A stretch of DNA of 50,888 nucleotides from Acetivibrio ethanolgignens (GTDB lineage: Bacteria; Bacillota; Clostridia; Lachnospirales; Lachnospiraceae). Position numbers and translations under genes: made by a program. Below the pieces are notes generated by a model, which made no database searches, was not told where the DNA came from, and saw nothing but the letters and a program-made list of their open reading frames with translations. Where the stretch lies: assembly GCF_001461035.1 (NCBI RefSeq), contig NZ_LNAM01000113.1:1-50888 (forward strand), written 5' to 3'. Position 1 is the stretch's first letter, and every line of letters begins with the position of its first letter. Shown here one piece after another: positions 16,408 through 26,212 of the stretch.

Positions 16408-17481
16408 ATGCTTACATTTGAGTCCCCATTCACCCCGGAAGCCAAAGCCTTTGGTCCCTCTGGCTCCCCACCGGAGAAGCTTTTATATTTTGATATAGAA
16501 ACCACTGGTCTGTCAGCAGATACCAGCAGCCTGTACCTGATTGGCTGCCTGTATTACCGTGATAAATCCTGGTACACAATACAATGGTTCGCAGATGATT
16601 ACCAGTCAGAAGCGACTCTTTTAACCGCTTTTTTTACTTTTATGGAAGCCTTTGACATTCTGATTCATTATAACGGCACTAGTTTCGATATTCCGTATCT
16701 TCAGAAAAAATGTCACCAGCACCGGCTCTCCTTTTCCTTTGATAAAATCCAGAGTCTGGACATTTATAAGGAGCTGACACCCTATAAAAAGCTGCTCCCT
16801 CTGCCAAATTTGAAACAAAAAACGGTCGAAAAAGCTCTGGGTATCTGCCGGAAGGATAAATATGACGGTGGCCAGCTGATACAGGTTTATGTAGAATATA
16901 TCCACAAAAAACTAAAACAAGAAGACGGCTGTGAAACTTGTCTTTCCCTTCTGCTTTTACATAATTGTGAGGATTTACAAGGACTTTTACAAATCAGCAG
17001 TCTCCTTCTTCCACCTACAATTTCCTCCTGCAGCGGTAATGTTTTATCCGGAAATGAAATTTCTTTTGAACTTTCTCTCCCCTACCGCCTTCATACTTCT
17101 TTTTTATGCAAAAAAAATGCTGTCCAGCTAGCCCTGGAAGGAAATTGTGGCAGGCTTACTCTTTTCCCCCTTGTAGGGGAACTGAGATATTTTTATCCAG
17201 ATTACAAAAATTACTATTATCTTCCTATGGAGGATACTGCTATCCATAAAAGTGTTGCCACTTATGTAGAAAAGGAATACCGCCAAAAAGCAAAAGCCAG
17301 TAATTGCTATACCCGAAGAAAGGGCTGCTTTCTTCCAGTTCCTCCAGGCTTTTTCTTTCCGAAAGAAACTCCTTTATTTTATCAGGAATACAAGGAAAAG
17401 ACAGCTTGGTTTGAAATAACAGAGGATTTTTTAACAGATTCATTCTGTCTCCTGGCTTACCTGAAGGAATCTCTGAAATAA
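16408..17481 (+). CDS. YprB-like ribonuclease H-fold exonuclease
   Basis: A 357-residue protein with a DEDD-type 3'-5' exonuclease fold in residues about 25-190. Exo I is YFDIETTGL, exo II is LIHYNGTSFDIPYL, and the third motif region is LLLLHNCEDLQGLL, supplying the acidic metal ligands. The C-terminal 160 residues are an unassigned beta-rich tail. In Bacillus the related YprB is uncharacterised and neighbours a DEAH helicase (YprA). No such helicase is visible here. AAAGGA precedes the ATG. It is a monocistronic plus-strand gene with a strong promoter and a bidirectional terminator. Confidence 0.85.
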   Translation: MLTFESPFTPEAKAFGPSGSPPEKLLYFDIETTGLSADTSSLYLIGCLYYRDKSWYTIQWFADDYQSEATLLTAFFTFMEAFDILIHYNGTSFDIPYLQKKCHQHRLSFSFDKIQSLDIYKELTPYKKLLPLPNLKQKTVEKALGICRKDKYDGGQLIQVYVEYIHKKLKQEDGCETCLSLLLLHNCEDLQGLLQISSLLLPPTISSCSGNVLSGNEISFELSLPYRLHTSFLCKKNAVQLALEGNCGRLTLFPLVGELRYFYPDYKNYYYLPMEDTAIHKSVATYVEKEYRQKAKASNCYTRRKGCFLPVPPGFFFPKETPLFYQEYKEKTAWFEITEDFLTDSFCLLAYLKESLK

Positions 17482-17518
17482 AAATGACAGAGCCTGTAAT
17501 AAAGCTCTGTCATTTTTT
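17481..17518. terminator. bidirectional terminator between YprB-like and dus genes
   Basis: AAAATGACAGAGC (17481-17493) and GCTCTGTCATTTTTT (17504-17518) form a perfect stem with a 10-base loop. It overlaps the stop codon of the convergent dus gene. Confidence 0.88.
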
Positions 17519-18473
17519 ACTCCCATTTTCTTAATTGCCGCTCTGCAAATAACTCTTCTACAATTCTATGGTATTCTGCCAGCTTATCTGTTTTCTTGAT
17601 TTTCTTCATATAGGCTTCGCTATCTTCAAAGCTGTGCCCCAGATAAAACCATAGCTCCTTCATCTTATACAGTACGGTTCTATCTCCTGACAGCTCTTCT
17701 TCATAATCCTTGCAAAGCCGCTTAAGAAACTGATAAAGCACTTCCTTTTCCATCGGCTTTCCTGTCTTTATTTCCTCCAAAAGACCCGGATTTACCAAAA
17801 TTCCTCTTCCCAGCATAGTACATTCTATTGCCGGAAGGCTCTGAACCAATTTCCTATAATGCTTTGGTGTGAAAATATCTCCATTGTAGCAAAACTCTGC
17901 CTGGCTATTTTCAACAATTCTTTCCAATGGCAACAGATGTACCGGTTTCTTATAAAAATCCTTCTGAACCCTTGGATGAAGAATCAACTCCTCCAGAGGA
18001 TACCTGTTATAAATTTCCAAAAGCGTGTCAAACTCTTTCTCAGCTTCCATTCCCAGCCGGGTCTTGATAGAAATTTTCATCTCTTCCTTTTGATAAATCT
18101 CTTCAAAAACCTTTTCTAAAAAAGCATCCAGTTCCCCAGGATATCCTAAAAATCCGGCACCTTTTTTCTTTGTAATTACAGTTCCAGAAGGACAGCCAAG
18201 ATTAAAATTAATTTCCTGATAGCCAAATTCCTTTAGCTTTTTTGCAGTATCAATAAAATATTCTGCATTTGCTGTTAAAATCTGCGGAACTACATATTTT
18301 CCCTGATTATGCTCCGGCAGAATATCCTTTTTTTCCTTTGTAGTAAAGCATTTCTTCGTATTCGGGGAAATAAATGGTGTAACATATTTGTCCATGCCAC
18401 CAAAGTAATCTGCCCACGCATTCCGAAAAATGTACCCTGTAATTCCCTCCAGGGGCGCTAAATAAAATTTCAT
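17517..18473 (-). CDS. tRNA-dihydrouridine synthase family protein
   Basis: A flavoenzyme of 318 residues that reduces uridines in the tRNA D-loop or variable loop, using FMN and NADPH. The TIM-barrel opening KFYLAPLEGITGYIFRN is the FMN site. The catalytic cysteine lies in NFNLGCPSGTVITKKKGAG. KTRLG and the CYNGDIFTP and MLGRGILVNPGLLEEI loops bind FMN phosphate. The last 60 residues form the helical tRNA-recognition domain. Clostridia often carry several Dus paralogues, and which uridine this one targets cannot be told. A possible processing hairpin lies just upstream (18516-18555), so it may be partly co-transcribed with yceD-rpmF. Confidence 0.9.
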   Translation of the reverse strand: MKFYLAPLEGITGYIFRNAWADYFGGMDKYVTPFISPNTKKCFTTKEKKDILPEHNQGKYVVPQILTANAEYFIDTAKKLKEFGYQEINFNLGCPSGTVITKKKGAGFLGYPGELDAFLEKVFEEIYQKEEMKISIKTRLGMEAEKEFDTLLEIYNRYPLEELILHPRVQKDFYKKPVHLLPLERIVENSQAEFCYNGDIFTPKHYRKLVQSLPAIECTMLGRGILVNPGLLEEIKTGKPMEKEVLYQFLKRLCKDYEEELSGDRTVLYKMKELWFYLGHSFEDSEAYMKKIKKTDKLAEYHRIVEELFAERQLRKWE

Positions 18474-18515
18474 ATGTATCCTCTCTCACCAAATTAAAAG
18501 CAGTTTAGCGGAGCG

Positions 18516-18555
18516 TTTTTTATTTGATAGGACGAACCCTCCTATCGAATAAAAA
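18516..18555 (-). other. second hairpin directly behind the rpmF terminator
   Basis: TTTTTATTTGATAGGA (about 18516-18531) pairs with TCCTATCGAATAAAAA (18540-18555) with one mismatch. On the minus transcript its 5' arm uses the U-tract of the rpmF terminator. The two structures could therefore compete, which would influence read-through into the dus gene. It has no U-run of its own. Confidence 0.5.
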
Positions 18556-18577
18556 GGCCTCCGGTTTCCCGAAGGCC
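18551..18577 (-). terminator. rpmF terminator
   Basis: On the minus strand GGCCTTCGG, a GAAA loop and CCGGAGGCC are followed by TTTTT. It is a compact, strong rho-independent terminator 15 bases after the rpmF stop. Confidence 0.88.
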
Positions 18578-18591
18578 CTATTTCCCGCATC

Positions 18592-18771
18592 TTATTCAGC
18601 AGAAATAATCTCTTTTTTGTTGTAGCTTCCGCAAGCCTTGCAAACTCTATGAGGCATCATTAACTCGCCGCACTTTGAGCATTTTACCAAGTTTGGAGCA
18701 GACATTTTCCAGTTAGCTCTTCTCTTGTCTCTTCTTGCTTTGGAAGATTTATTCTTTGGACAGATTGACAT
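18592..18771 (-). CDS. rpmF: 50S ribosomal protein L32
   Basis: L32 is a small structural protein of the large ribosomal subunit. The product is 59 residues beginning MSICPKNKSSKARRDKRRA, the family signature. Two CxxC pairs (CSKCGE and CKACGS) form a zinc ribbon, so this is the zinc-binding form of L32. The ATG at 18771 has AGGAGG seven bases upstream. A GTG two codons earlier overlaps the yceD stop and is too close to that site. It follows yceD directly, the arrangement seen across most bacteria. Confidence 0.96.
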   Translation of the reverse strand: MSICPKNKSSKARRDKRRANWKMSAPNLVKCSKCGELMMPHRVCKACGSYNKKEIISAE

Positions 18772-18773
18772 GG

Positions 18774-19301
18774 TCACACCTCCTTATAATTCTTGAAGAT
18801 ATCTTGGATTACTGACATTCTTGGATCACCTACAAAGGTATCACACTCGCAGGTCTCCTTGTTCAGATTCTTCCCACAGACTGTGCAGATACCCTTACAA
18901 TCCGGAGAACATAAAACCTGCAGTGGAAACCCAATCAAAATCTCATCAAAGATTAGTAAGTCTAAATCCAGGTTATATCCATCAATATAGTTTAATTCAT
19001 CCAACTCCTTGATTCTGTCAGCATCCGAATCATTAAAATCCAATTCCTTTGATACCGAAATATCAAAAGGCAGGTTAACTTCCTCAAGGCATCTTCCACA
19101 TGGAACGCTCAAAACTACCCTTGCATTGGATTCCAGCAGCATCCGCTTCTCACTTAACACCGTAAAGTCAAGCTGGACTGCCGACGCCTCTGTCACAGGA
19201 TACATTTCTGTTCCAACAGGAACGCTTTTAAGCTCCAGAGGAGCTTCCATGTGCTTTTTTTTCTCTTTTGCGGTCATGATTTCTGATAATAAAATCATCA
19301 T
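18774..19301 (-). CDS. yceD: YceD/DUF177 family protein (large-subunit rRNA accumulation)
   Basis: A 175-residue protein of the YceD (YlbN in Bacillus) family, which is needed for normal 23S rRNA accumulation. It shows CGRCLEEV in the middle and two further cysteine pairs at CKGICTVCGKNLNKETCEC, which could bind zinc. The first residues MMILLSEI match the usual beginning. The ribosome site is weak (AAGG against the first ATG), so initiation may be inefficient. It overlaps the rpmF leader and shares the consensus promoter at 19352-19380. The yceD-rpmF pairing is nearly universal and supports the assignment. Confidence 0.92.
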   Translation of the reverse strand: MMILLSEIMTAKEKKKHMEAPLELKSVPVGTEMYPVTEASAVQLDFTVLSEKRMLLESNARVVLSVPCGRCLEEVNLPFDISVSKELDFNDSDADRIKELDELNYIDGYNLDLDLLIFDEILIGFPLQVLCSPDCKGICTVCGKNLNKETCECDTFVGDPRMSVIQDIFKNYKEV

Positions 19302-19351
19302 CCTTGCATACCAACCCTTTCAAAAAAAGGACATATAAACACACTCTTTGT

Positions 19352-19380
19352 ATTATAGCTACTTAGAAAGTATTTGTCAA
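19352..19380 (-). promoter_or_regulatory. consensus sigma-A promoter of yceD-rpmF
   Basis: TTGACA (19375-19380), 17 bases, TATAAT (19352-19357) on the minus strand: a perfect consensus match, as expected for a ribosomal protein operon. Confidence 0.92.
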
Positions 19381-19404
19381 CCTCTTTTTTATCAAAACTC
19401 TAAA

Positions 19405-20598
19405 CTAGATTAATGCTACTGTCTCTCTTGCAATAGCCAGCTCCTCATTGGTTGGGATAACATACAGCTTAACCTTAGAGTCATCTGCAGAAATTAAAGC
19501 TTCCTCTCCACGGATATTGTTTCTTTCCTCATCAAGTTTTGCTCCCAGATAACCAAGGTAGGAAACAATATTCTTTCTGGTTGTCTTATCATTCTCCCCC
19601 AGACCAGCAGTAAAGGCAATGGCATCTACACCATTCATAGCTGCAGTATAAGCACCAATGTATTTTGCTACTCTATATACGAAAGCCTCCAGTGCCAGCT
19701 TAGCCAGCTCATTTCCTTCTAAAGCAGCCTTATCCAGATCTCTAAAGTCGCTGGAAACGCCACCAGACATACCTAATACACCAGATTTTTTATTTAATAC
19801 ATTCAGCATCTCACTTACAGTCAGGCCTTCTTTATTTGCAATAAACTCAACAATAGCAGGATCTAAGTCACCACTTCTGGTTCCCATAATAAGACCCTCT
19901 AATGGAGTCAGACCCATGCTGGTATCTACACACTTACCATTTACAACGGCAGATACGCTGGCACCATTACCCAGATGACATACGATAACCTTAGAGTTGT
20001 TTGCATCCAAGCCACTAATCTCTAAAAGCTTTTTGGAAACAAAGCTGTGGCTGGTTCCATGGAAGCCATAGCGACGAATGCTGTATTTCTCATAATATTC
20101 ATGAGGAATTGCATACATATATGCCTTCTCCGGCATTGTCTGATGGAAAGCAGTATCAAATACAGCAACCTGAGGAGTACCTGGCATAGCAGCCTCGCAG
20201 GCATTGATACCGATTAAGTTTGCAGGATTGTGAAGAGGTCCTAAATCAAAGCAATCCTTGATAACCTTCTTTACATCCTCATTTACAACGATAGAATCAC
20301 TGTAGTACTTTCCGCCATGCAGAACACGATGTCCTACAGCAGAGATTTCTTTAATATCCTTAATAACGCCTGCCTTTTCATCCACCAGAGCATCCAGTAC
20401 CAGCTTAACAGCCACCTGATGATCCGGCATTGGCTGCTCAATAACCAGCTTGTCCTTGCCAGCTGGAGAATGAGTCAGCTTTGAGCCTTCGATACCAATT
20501 CTTTCACATAAACCCTTTGCCAATACACTTTCATCTTCCATATTGATTAACTGATACTTTAAGGAAGAGCTTCCGCAATTAATAACTAATACGTTCAT
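19405..20598 (-). CDS. ackA: acetate kinase
   Basis: Converts acetyl phosphate and ADP to acetate and ATP, the energy-yielding step of acetate fermentation. It is 397 residues, full length. The signature [17 protein letters not shown] opens the protein. The second family signature is [23 protein letters not shown] and the [10 protein letters not shown] motif form the acyl-phosphate and nucleotide site. It is co-directional with pta, 37 bases behind it, the standard pta-ackA operon. No clear terminator follows it before the yceD promoter. Confidence 0.98.
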   Translation of the reverse strand: MNVLVINCGSSSLKYQLINMEDESVLAKGLCERIGIEGSKLTHSPAGKDKLVIEQPMPDHQVAVKLVLDALVDEKAGVIKDIKEISAVGHRVLHGGKYYSDSIVVNEDVKKVIKDCFDLGPLHNPANLIGINACEAAMPGTPQVAVFDTAFHQTMPEKAYMYAIPHEYYEKYSIRRYGFHGTSHSFVSKKLLEISGLDANNSKVIVCHLGNGASVSAVVNGKCVDTSMGLTPLEGLIMGTRSGDLDPAIVEFIANKEGLTVSEMLNVLNKKSGVLGMSGGVSSDFRDLDKAALEGNELAKLALEAFVYRVAKYIGAYTAAMNGVDAIAFTAGLGENDKTTRKNIVSYLGYLGAKLDEERNNIRGEEALISADDSKVKLYVIPTNEELAIARETVALI

Positions 20599-20635
20599 TT
20601 TTTACCTCTTTTTTCTCTAATATTTTCGTTTTCTA

Positions 20636-21706
<1,071 letters not shown>

Positions 21707-21728
21707 TTATTTATAACATTTTTTAAGA

Positions 21729-21757
21729 TTTATAAATACTTTTAAGTGTGGTATACT
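21729..21757 (+). promoter_or_regulatory. promoter of tmcAL
   Basis: TTTATA (21729-21734), 17 bases, TATACT (21752-21757), about 30 bases ahead of the start codon. The -35 is weak. Confidence 0.5.
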
Positions 21758-21789
21758 TTAAAAAATAAGAATCAAAGGAGGAGCCTTCC

Positions 21790-23022
21790 ATGAAAACCGT
21801 AGGATTAATTACCGAATACAATCCCTTCCACAACGGCCACCGCTATCATATCGAAAAGGCCAAGGAGCTGACTGGTGCTGACACAGCTGTCGTTATCATG
21901 AGCGGCAATTATGTTCAACGGGGAACTCCTGCCATTATAGATAAGTATACCCGTACTTCCATCGCTCTGGAATACGGTGCTGACCTTGTTTTTGAGCTTC
22001 CGCTCTCCTACAGTCTGTCCAGTGCAGAGGGGTTTGCCCGCGGTGCGGTAGAAAGCCTCCATACCCTGGGCTTCATCGACTGTCTTTGCTTTGGCAGTGA
22101 AAGCACCAGCCTCTTAGAAATGAAGAAGCTGGCTAAGCTTCTTGCAGAGGAGCCACAGGAGGTTTCTTCACTCCTTAAAGAAAATATTAAAAATGGCATG
22201 TCCTATCCAAAGGCCAGGATGACAGCCCTTCTTACCTACCTCGGAAATCCCTCCTCCGAAACGGAAGCCTTGCTCTCAAGCCCTAACACATTATTAGGTC
22301 TTGAATATCTAAAGGCTCTCTATCAGCTCGAAAGCCCAATAGAACCCTTTGTACTGCAGCGGACCGGTATGGAATACCATGACAGCTTTCACTCCGGCTC
22401 CTCTTTTAACTCTGCAACGGCTCTCCGTAGCTGCATCACTGATTCTGTCAATAAAGAAAAGATTTTTTCACAGTTAAAGAAAAATGTACCGGAGGCTGCT
22501 CTTTCCCTTATGGAACGTAAATATCAGGTCTCCTTTCCTATTACAGAAGATGACTTTTCAAGCCTTCTTTACTACAAGCTATTAAGCGAAGATTCCCAGA
22601 GCCTTGCTAAATATGCAGATATGAGCTCAGAGCTTGCCTTCCGGATGAAGAATCTGTTAGAGGAATATGAAAGCTTCTCCTCCTATGCTGCTAAAATCAA
22701 ATCCCGTCAGTACACTCTGACACGGATTTATCGTTGCTTTCTGCATATTCTTCTGGATATGTATGACCTGCCGGACACCCTTCCTTACCTGCGTCTTTTA
22801 GGTCTTAAGAGAGAATCCAGTCTCCTCTTAAATAAAAAGAACCTCCATACGGCGGTTCCAATTATTACAAAGCCGGCTGATGCTGTTTCACAGCTACCAC
22901 CCTCCTCTCTTCCTTACTGGGAGCTTACGGTAAAGGCTACCCGGCTTTACAACCATATTGTCAGCAAAAAGTTTGGAACCCGGTTAAAGGATGATTACCG
23001 GGCCCCGATTATTATACGATAA
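21790..23022 (+). CDS. tmcAL: tRNA(Met) cytidine acetate ligase TmcAL (YlbM)
   Basis: TmcAL makes N4-acetylcytidine at the wobble position of elongator tRNA-Met, using acetate and ATP through an acetyl-adenylate. The 410-residue protein begins KTVGLITEYNPFHNGHRYH, with the nucleotidyltransferase-type HNGH motif. It continues with SGNYVQRGTPAIIDKYTR and FVLQRTGMEYHD, characteristic of the family. AGGAGG lies eight bases before the ATG. It sits opposite pta-ackA: a gene that uses acetate lies next to the genes that make it, probably by chance. No protein-coding gene follows until ylbJ. Confidence 0.93.
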   Translation: MKTVGLITEYNPFHNGHRYHIEKAKELTGADTAVVIMSGNYVQRGTPAIIDKYTRTSIALEYGADLVFELPLSYSLSSAEGFARGAVESLHTLGFIDCLCFGSESTSLLEMKKLAKLLAEEPQEVSSLLKENIKNGMSYPKARMTALLTYLGNPSSETEALLSSPNTLLGLEYLKALYQLESPIEPFVLQRTGMEYHDSFHSGSSFNSATALRSCITDSVNKEKIFSQLKKNVPEAALSLMERKYQVSFPITEDDFSSLLYYKLLSEDSQSLAKYADMSSELAFRMKNLLEEYESFSSYAAKIKSRQYTLTRIYRCFLHILLDMYDLPDTLPYLRLLGLKRESSLLLNKKNLHTAVPIITKPADAVSQLPPSSLPYWELTVKATRLYNHIVSKKFGTRLKDDYRAPIIIR

Positions 23023-23048
23023 TATGAAGCTTTTATATAGAATTCTTA

Positions 23049-23140
23049 TTTAGAAAATTTCCTAATATCCTGTGTATCAGCAAAATAAATTCATCGCTTT
23101 CGCTCGCAAAAACCGGAATTTTAGGAAAATCGTTTCTAAA
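23049..23140 (+). repeat. stem-loop 1 of structured intergenic element
   Basis: An arm at 23049-23070 (TTTAGAAA...ATTTCCTAATATCC) pairs with 23115-23140 (GGAATTTTAGGAAAAT...TTTCTAAA) with a small bulge, leaving a loop of about 44 bases rich in CGCTTTCGCTCGC. It lies 27 bases after the tmcAL stop and immediately before the larger inverted repeat, so the two probably belong to one element. A 61-codon frame runs through it (23072-23257) but has no ribosome site. Confidence 0.6.
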
Positions 23141-23453
23141 GATGTTATGATTCCTGTCTTTTCAACGGTAGGACAACCCAAGGAGACTGTATATCAGGGT
23201 GAACACAAGCTTCGCAAACTTTTGTGCCGCTCTTACAGGCTTTTGAGTAAAACCTAACCGCAGTAATCGGATGTCTGAGGTATGTTCTATCCTTCTTTTA
23301 TAGAACATACCGAGTTGCAATTACTGCGGTTTTATCGGGACTTTATGAAAAAGCCTGTCTAGAGCGGCTAAAAAGTTTTCGGCTTGTTTTCATCTGATAT
23401 ACAGTCCACCTTGGGTGGTTCTCTCGCGAAAGAGACAGGAAACATTTAATTTT
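23135..23453. repeat. large imperfect inverted repeat (about 300 bp), MITE-like or structured RNA
   Basis: Almost the whole stretch folds back on itself. Matching arm segments from outside in: TTCCTGTCTT (23151) with AGAGACAGGAA (about 23431-23442); CCCAAGG (23177) with CCTTGGG (23409-23415); ACTGTATATCAG (23186-23197) with CTGATATACAGT (23394-23405); GCCGCTC..ACAGGCTTTT (23226-23244) with AAAAAGCCTGT..GAGCGGC (23348-23368); AACCGCAGTAAT (23256-23267) with ATTACTGCGGTT (23320-23331); and a perfect 12-bp tip, GGTATGTTCTAT (23279) with ATAGAACATACC (23300). Paired segments with unpaired bulges suggest either a non-autonomous element or a structured RNA. No convincing coding capacity. Confidence 0.75.
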
Positions 23454-23522
23454 TACTTCTTATTGAATAAAATAATGAGGGTCCGGCATACATTGTATTA
23501 ATTGCTTTTAAGGAAGTCTGTT

Positions 23523-24443
23523 ATGAAGTCTTTTCGCCAGCTTTTTTCACCCTCTTCTCTTGCCTGTCTTTTTCTTTTACTGCTGCTTTTTATATTTCCC
23601 GCAGAGGTTTTGACAGGTGCAAAAAGCGGCTTAAAGCTATGGTTTCAGATTGTTCTTCCTACCCTTCTGCCCTTTTTAATTACTACAAATCTTTGCATGG
23701 AGCTTCATATTCCAGAGCTGTTTCCATCTTTTTTTTATCCAGTATTTACTGGCCTTCTATCTGGCTATCCTGTAGGTGCAAAGGCCTGTGCCGATATGCT
23801 TCGTACCGGCAGGCTTAGTCAGGTACAGGCTCAATTTTATCTATCCTTTTGTAACAATGCAAGTCCCATGTTCGTATTAAACTACCTGCTTTTACAGTCC
23901 CTTTCGATAAAAAGCTCCCTTTGGCTTCCTCTCCTGCTTTTTTACGGATCCACCTTTTTTAGTGGTGGTCTGTTTTATTTGTTTCATTGCAATGCACTAA
24001 AAAGTAAAAAAATAAATCCAAAAGGACTTATAAATTCTCTGTCAACAGATGCCAAGGCAAATACTAGCTTTTTCCCAGCCTTGGATACTTCCATTATGAC
24101 TGGATTTATCATCATCACAAAAATCGGAGGCTATATCCTTCTTTTTTCGATTCTGGCTTCCCTGATATCAGCCTTTCTCCCGATAGCTCCAGTGGCAAAG
24201 GGTGTACTGATCGGTTTTCTGGAAATTACAACCGGTATCCGTTATCTGACCGAGCTTTCCCTGCCTAAATCCCTGCTTTCTACCCTGACACTGGCCCTTA
24301 CTACCTTTGGCGGTTTTTCCAGTGCAGCCCAGACCAATAGTGTGATTTCCGGCTCGGGACTGTCTATCTGGACATACCTGAAATATAAAGCCCTGGCAGC
24401 AATCATCTGCACAGGGCTATGTATTCTGGTGTATTTTTTCTAG
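23523..24443 (+). CDS. ylbJ: sporulation integral membrane protein YlbJ
   Basis: A polytopic membrane protein of about 306 residues with roughly eight hydrophobic segments. It belongs to the YlbJ family, required in Bacillus for spore formation or resistance. Signatures are the paired gate-like repeats, with SGYPVGAKACADMLRTG in the first half and TTFGGFSSAAQTNSVI in the second. The start is the ATG at 23523, with AAGGAAG six bases upstream. An in-frame TTG at 23502 has no ribosome site. It is convergent with, and overlaps by four bases, the coiled-coil protein gene. In Bacillus ylbJ lies beside coaD and rsmD, as here. Confidence 0.88.
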   Translation: MKSFRQLFSPSSLACLFLLLLLFIFPAEVLTGAKSGLKLWFQIVLPTLLPFLITTNLCMELHIPELFPSFFYPVFTGLLSGYPVGAKACADMLRTGRLSQVQAQFYLSFCNNASPMFVLNYLLLQSLSIKSSLWLPLLLFYGSTFFSGGLFYLFHCNALKSKKINPKGLINSLSTDAKANTSFFPALDTSIMTGFIIITKIGGYILLFSILASLISAFLPIAPVAKGVLIGFLEITTGIRYLTELSLPKSLLSTLTLALTTFGGFSSAAQTNSVISGSGLSIWTYLKYKALAAIICTGLCILVYFF

Positions 24444-25099
24444 TCAATATCCTCTAAAAAGGTATCTGCATCAAAATTAAACTCTTCCATATTGAAAGCG
24501 TCCTCTTCTCCATCACCCAGCTGTATACCATCGGAATCTTGTACTGCTCCAGCTGCTGGATCCATACCAAGCTCTGCACGATTATTCTGAACCACAGTAA
24601 GGCTATCCTTAAGCATCTGGGTAAGTCCCTGATAGTGGTTCATTGCTCCCTCATAAGCAGTAGATAAGGCTTGCTCTGCATTGGAAAGAAGATCATTGGT
24701 GTAAGAAAGAGCTCCCATGCGAATCTGGTCTGCCTCTGCATTTGCCTCTTCTAAAATTCTCCTGGCCTCCTCTGTCGCCTGTGTGACAACCTGGTTTGCC
24801 TGTTCAAAGGCCTGCTGCATAATCTCTGACTCATTCACCAATGCCTCAGAACGCTTTTTCGTCTCTTCAATGATATTCGCAGCCCTTTCCTCTGCATCAG
24901 CCATAATGGCTTCTCTATTCTGTAATACCTTCCGGTATCTCTTGATTTCATCTGGTGTACGAAGACGAAGCTCGTCCAATAAATCATACAGCTCATCCTT
25001 CGGCACAATTACCTTATTACTGGATAATGGCTGTGGTCTGCAGCCTTCAATAAATTCATAAATATCCTCTATTGACTGCTCTATTCTGCTGGTACCCAT
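24440..25099 (-). CDS. coiled-coil protein of unknown function (ATPase-subunit-H-like)
   Basis: A 219-residue acidic protein with no signal peptide. A short N-terminal domain (SIEDIYEFIEGCRPQPLSS) precedes a long coiled coil (about 45-150) containing LQNREAIMADAEERAANIIE. The tail is disordered and aspartate/glutamate-rich. Such proteins are often labelled 'ATPase' or 'V-type ATP synthase subunit H' from coiled-coil similarity alone. No nucleotide-binding motif is present and that label is unsafe. The first 30 residues and the coiled coil resemble DivIVA-like scaffold architecture, which is only an analogy. It is the last gene of the rsmD-coaD operon, 11 bases behind coaD. Confidence 0.75.
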   Translation of the reverse strand: MGTSRIEQSIEDIYEFIEGCRPQPLSSNKVIVPKDELYDLLDELRLRTPDEIKRYRKVLQNREAIMADAEERAANIIEETKKRSEALVNESEIMQQAFEQANQVVTQATEEARRILEEANAEADQIRMGALSYTNDLLSNAEQALSTAYEGAMNHYQGLTQMLKDSLTVVQNNRAELGMDPAAGAVQDSDGIQLGDGEEDAFNMEEFNFDADTFLEDID

Positions 25100-25110
25100 A
25101 CATACAACTC

Positions 25111-25593
25111 CTATCTCTTATTTGCTTTTTCTTTTAATTTATACGCAACCGCTTCCGGTACAAATTTTGTTACATCTCCATGGTACATTGCAATTTCCTT
25201 TACAATGCTGGAGCTTAAATACGCATACTGCGTACTTGTGGTAAGATAAATCGTATCCACTCTCGGATTCAGGGCATGATTCATCTGAGCAATCTGAATC
25301 TCATATTCAAAGTCAGTAACCGCCCGAAGTCCTCTTACAATGGCATCTGCACCGATTACTTCTACATATTCTGCCAAAAGACCATCAAAGGAATCAACTA
25401 CAACGTTGGTAATATCCTTTGTAACCTCACGAATCAATTCCACTCTTTCCTCGGCAGTGAACATGGATTTTTTAGCACTGTTATTTAATACGCCAATATA
25501 GAGCTTATCAAACAGCTTTGCAGAACGTTCAATAATATCCAGATGACCGAAGGTAACTGGATCAAAACTTCCAGGGTAAACACCAATTTTCAT
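25111..25593 (-). CDS. coaD: phosphopantetheine adenylyltransferase
   Basis: Catalyses the penultimate step of coenzyme A synthesis, transferring AMP to 4'-phosphopantetheine. About 160 residues with the nucleotidyltransferase motif [14 protein letters not shown] at the N terminus, the [13 protein letters not shown] substrate loop and the [16 protein letters not shown] nucleotide motif. The start is the ATG at 25593 ([10 protein letters not shown]), with GGAGG five bases upstream. It follows rsmD by 28 bases, a conserved pairing. Confidence 0.97.
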   Translation of the reverse strand: MKIGVYPGSFDPVTFGHLDIIERSAKLFDKLYIGVLNNSAKKSMFTAEERVELIREVTKDITNVVVDSFDGLLAEYVEVIGADAIVRGLRAVTDFEYEIQIAQMNHALNPRVDTIYLTTSTQYAYLSSSIVKEIAMYHGDVTKFVPEAVAYKLKEKANKR

Positions 25594-25621
25594 AATTTCC
25601 TCCATTCTATACAAGGCAGTT

Positions 25622-26173
25622 TCAGCTTAGCCTCACAAAGATATGCTTGTTGGTTTTATACTCTTTTACCTTCTCAATGATAAATCCCAATTCTTCCACA
25701 TCATCAATTGTTGTTTCTAAAGAAGCCTCAAAAATAATAAGGCTTTCCTCCGTTATTAATTGACTGTTTTTTAAGTAAGCAAGTACCCTTTTTTCAAAAT
25801 CCTGTCTGTAGGGTGGATCCATAAATACGATGTCAAAGGCCTTTTTCCCTTCTAGGAAGGCAAAAGCTGACATAATATCCATTGGCACCACCTGTGCCTT
25901 AGACTCCAGCCTTGTTTTTTTTAAATTTTCCCTGATACACTCTAAAGCCTTTTTATCCTGCTCTACAAAAACGCACTCTCCAGCCCCACGGCTTAATGCC
26001 TCAATACCAATAGCACCGCTGCCACTAAAAAGATCCAGAAATCTGCAGTCACACAGCTCACTTTGTAACATATTGAATAAGGTTTCCTTTATACGATCTG
26101 TCGTGGGCCTTGTAAAAAGCCCCGGCGGTGTAATTAAGGGGATTCTTCTTGCCGTTCCTGCAATAACTCTCAT
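25622..26173 (-). CDS. rsmD: 16S rRNA (guanine(966)-N2)-methyltransferase RsmD
   Basis: A SAM-dependent methyltransferase that modifies G966 of 16S rRNA in the assembled small subunit. The 183-residue Rossmann fold shows [13 protein letters not shown] at the start, [19 protein letters not shown] (SAM loop) and the catalytic motif FMDPPY. It is the first gene of the rsmD-coaD-coiled-coil operon, driven by the promoter at 26213-26241. Confidence 0.95.
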   Translation of the reverse strand: MRVIAGTARRIPLITPPGLFTRPTTDRIKETLFNMLQSELCDCRFLDLFSGSGAIGIEALSRGAGECVFVEQDKKALECIRENLKKTRLESKAQVVPMDIMSAFAFLEGKKAFDIVFMDPPYRQDFEKRVLAYLKNSQLITEESLIIFEASLETTIDDVEELGFIIEKVKEYKTNKHIFVRLS

Positions 26174-26212
26174 AGTAACCTCACTCTATCTAAAAATCTT
26201 CAATCATCTTCA

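Noticed and set aside
23072-23257. A 61-residue protein within the inverted-repeat element
   Set aside because: There is no Shine-Dalgarno, it runs through both stem-loops, and the matching arm on the other strand is frameshifted. The signal is structural, not coding.
23135-23453. 6S RNA
   Set aside because: 6S is a roughly 190-base hairpin with a central bubble. This element is longer, has an adjacent second stem-loop and has no evident 6S-type -10 mimic. It cannot be excluded without a covariance search.
23135-23453. A plain intergenic terminator for tmcAL
   Set aside because: It is far too large and segmented, and no U-tract follows the outer arms.
24440-25099. V-type ATPase subunit
   Set aside because: Only coiled-coil resemblance; there is no motif and no other V-ATPase gene nearby.
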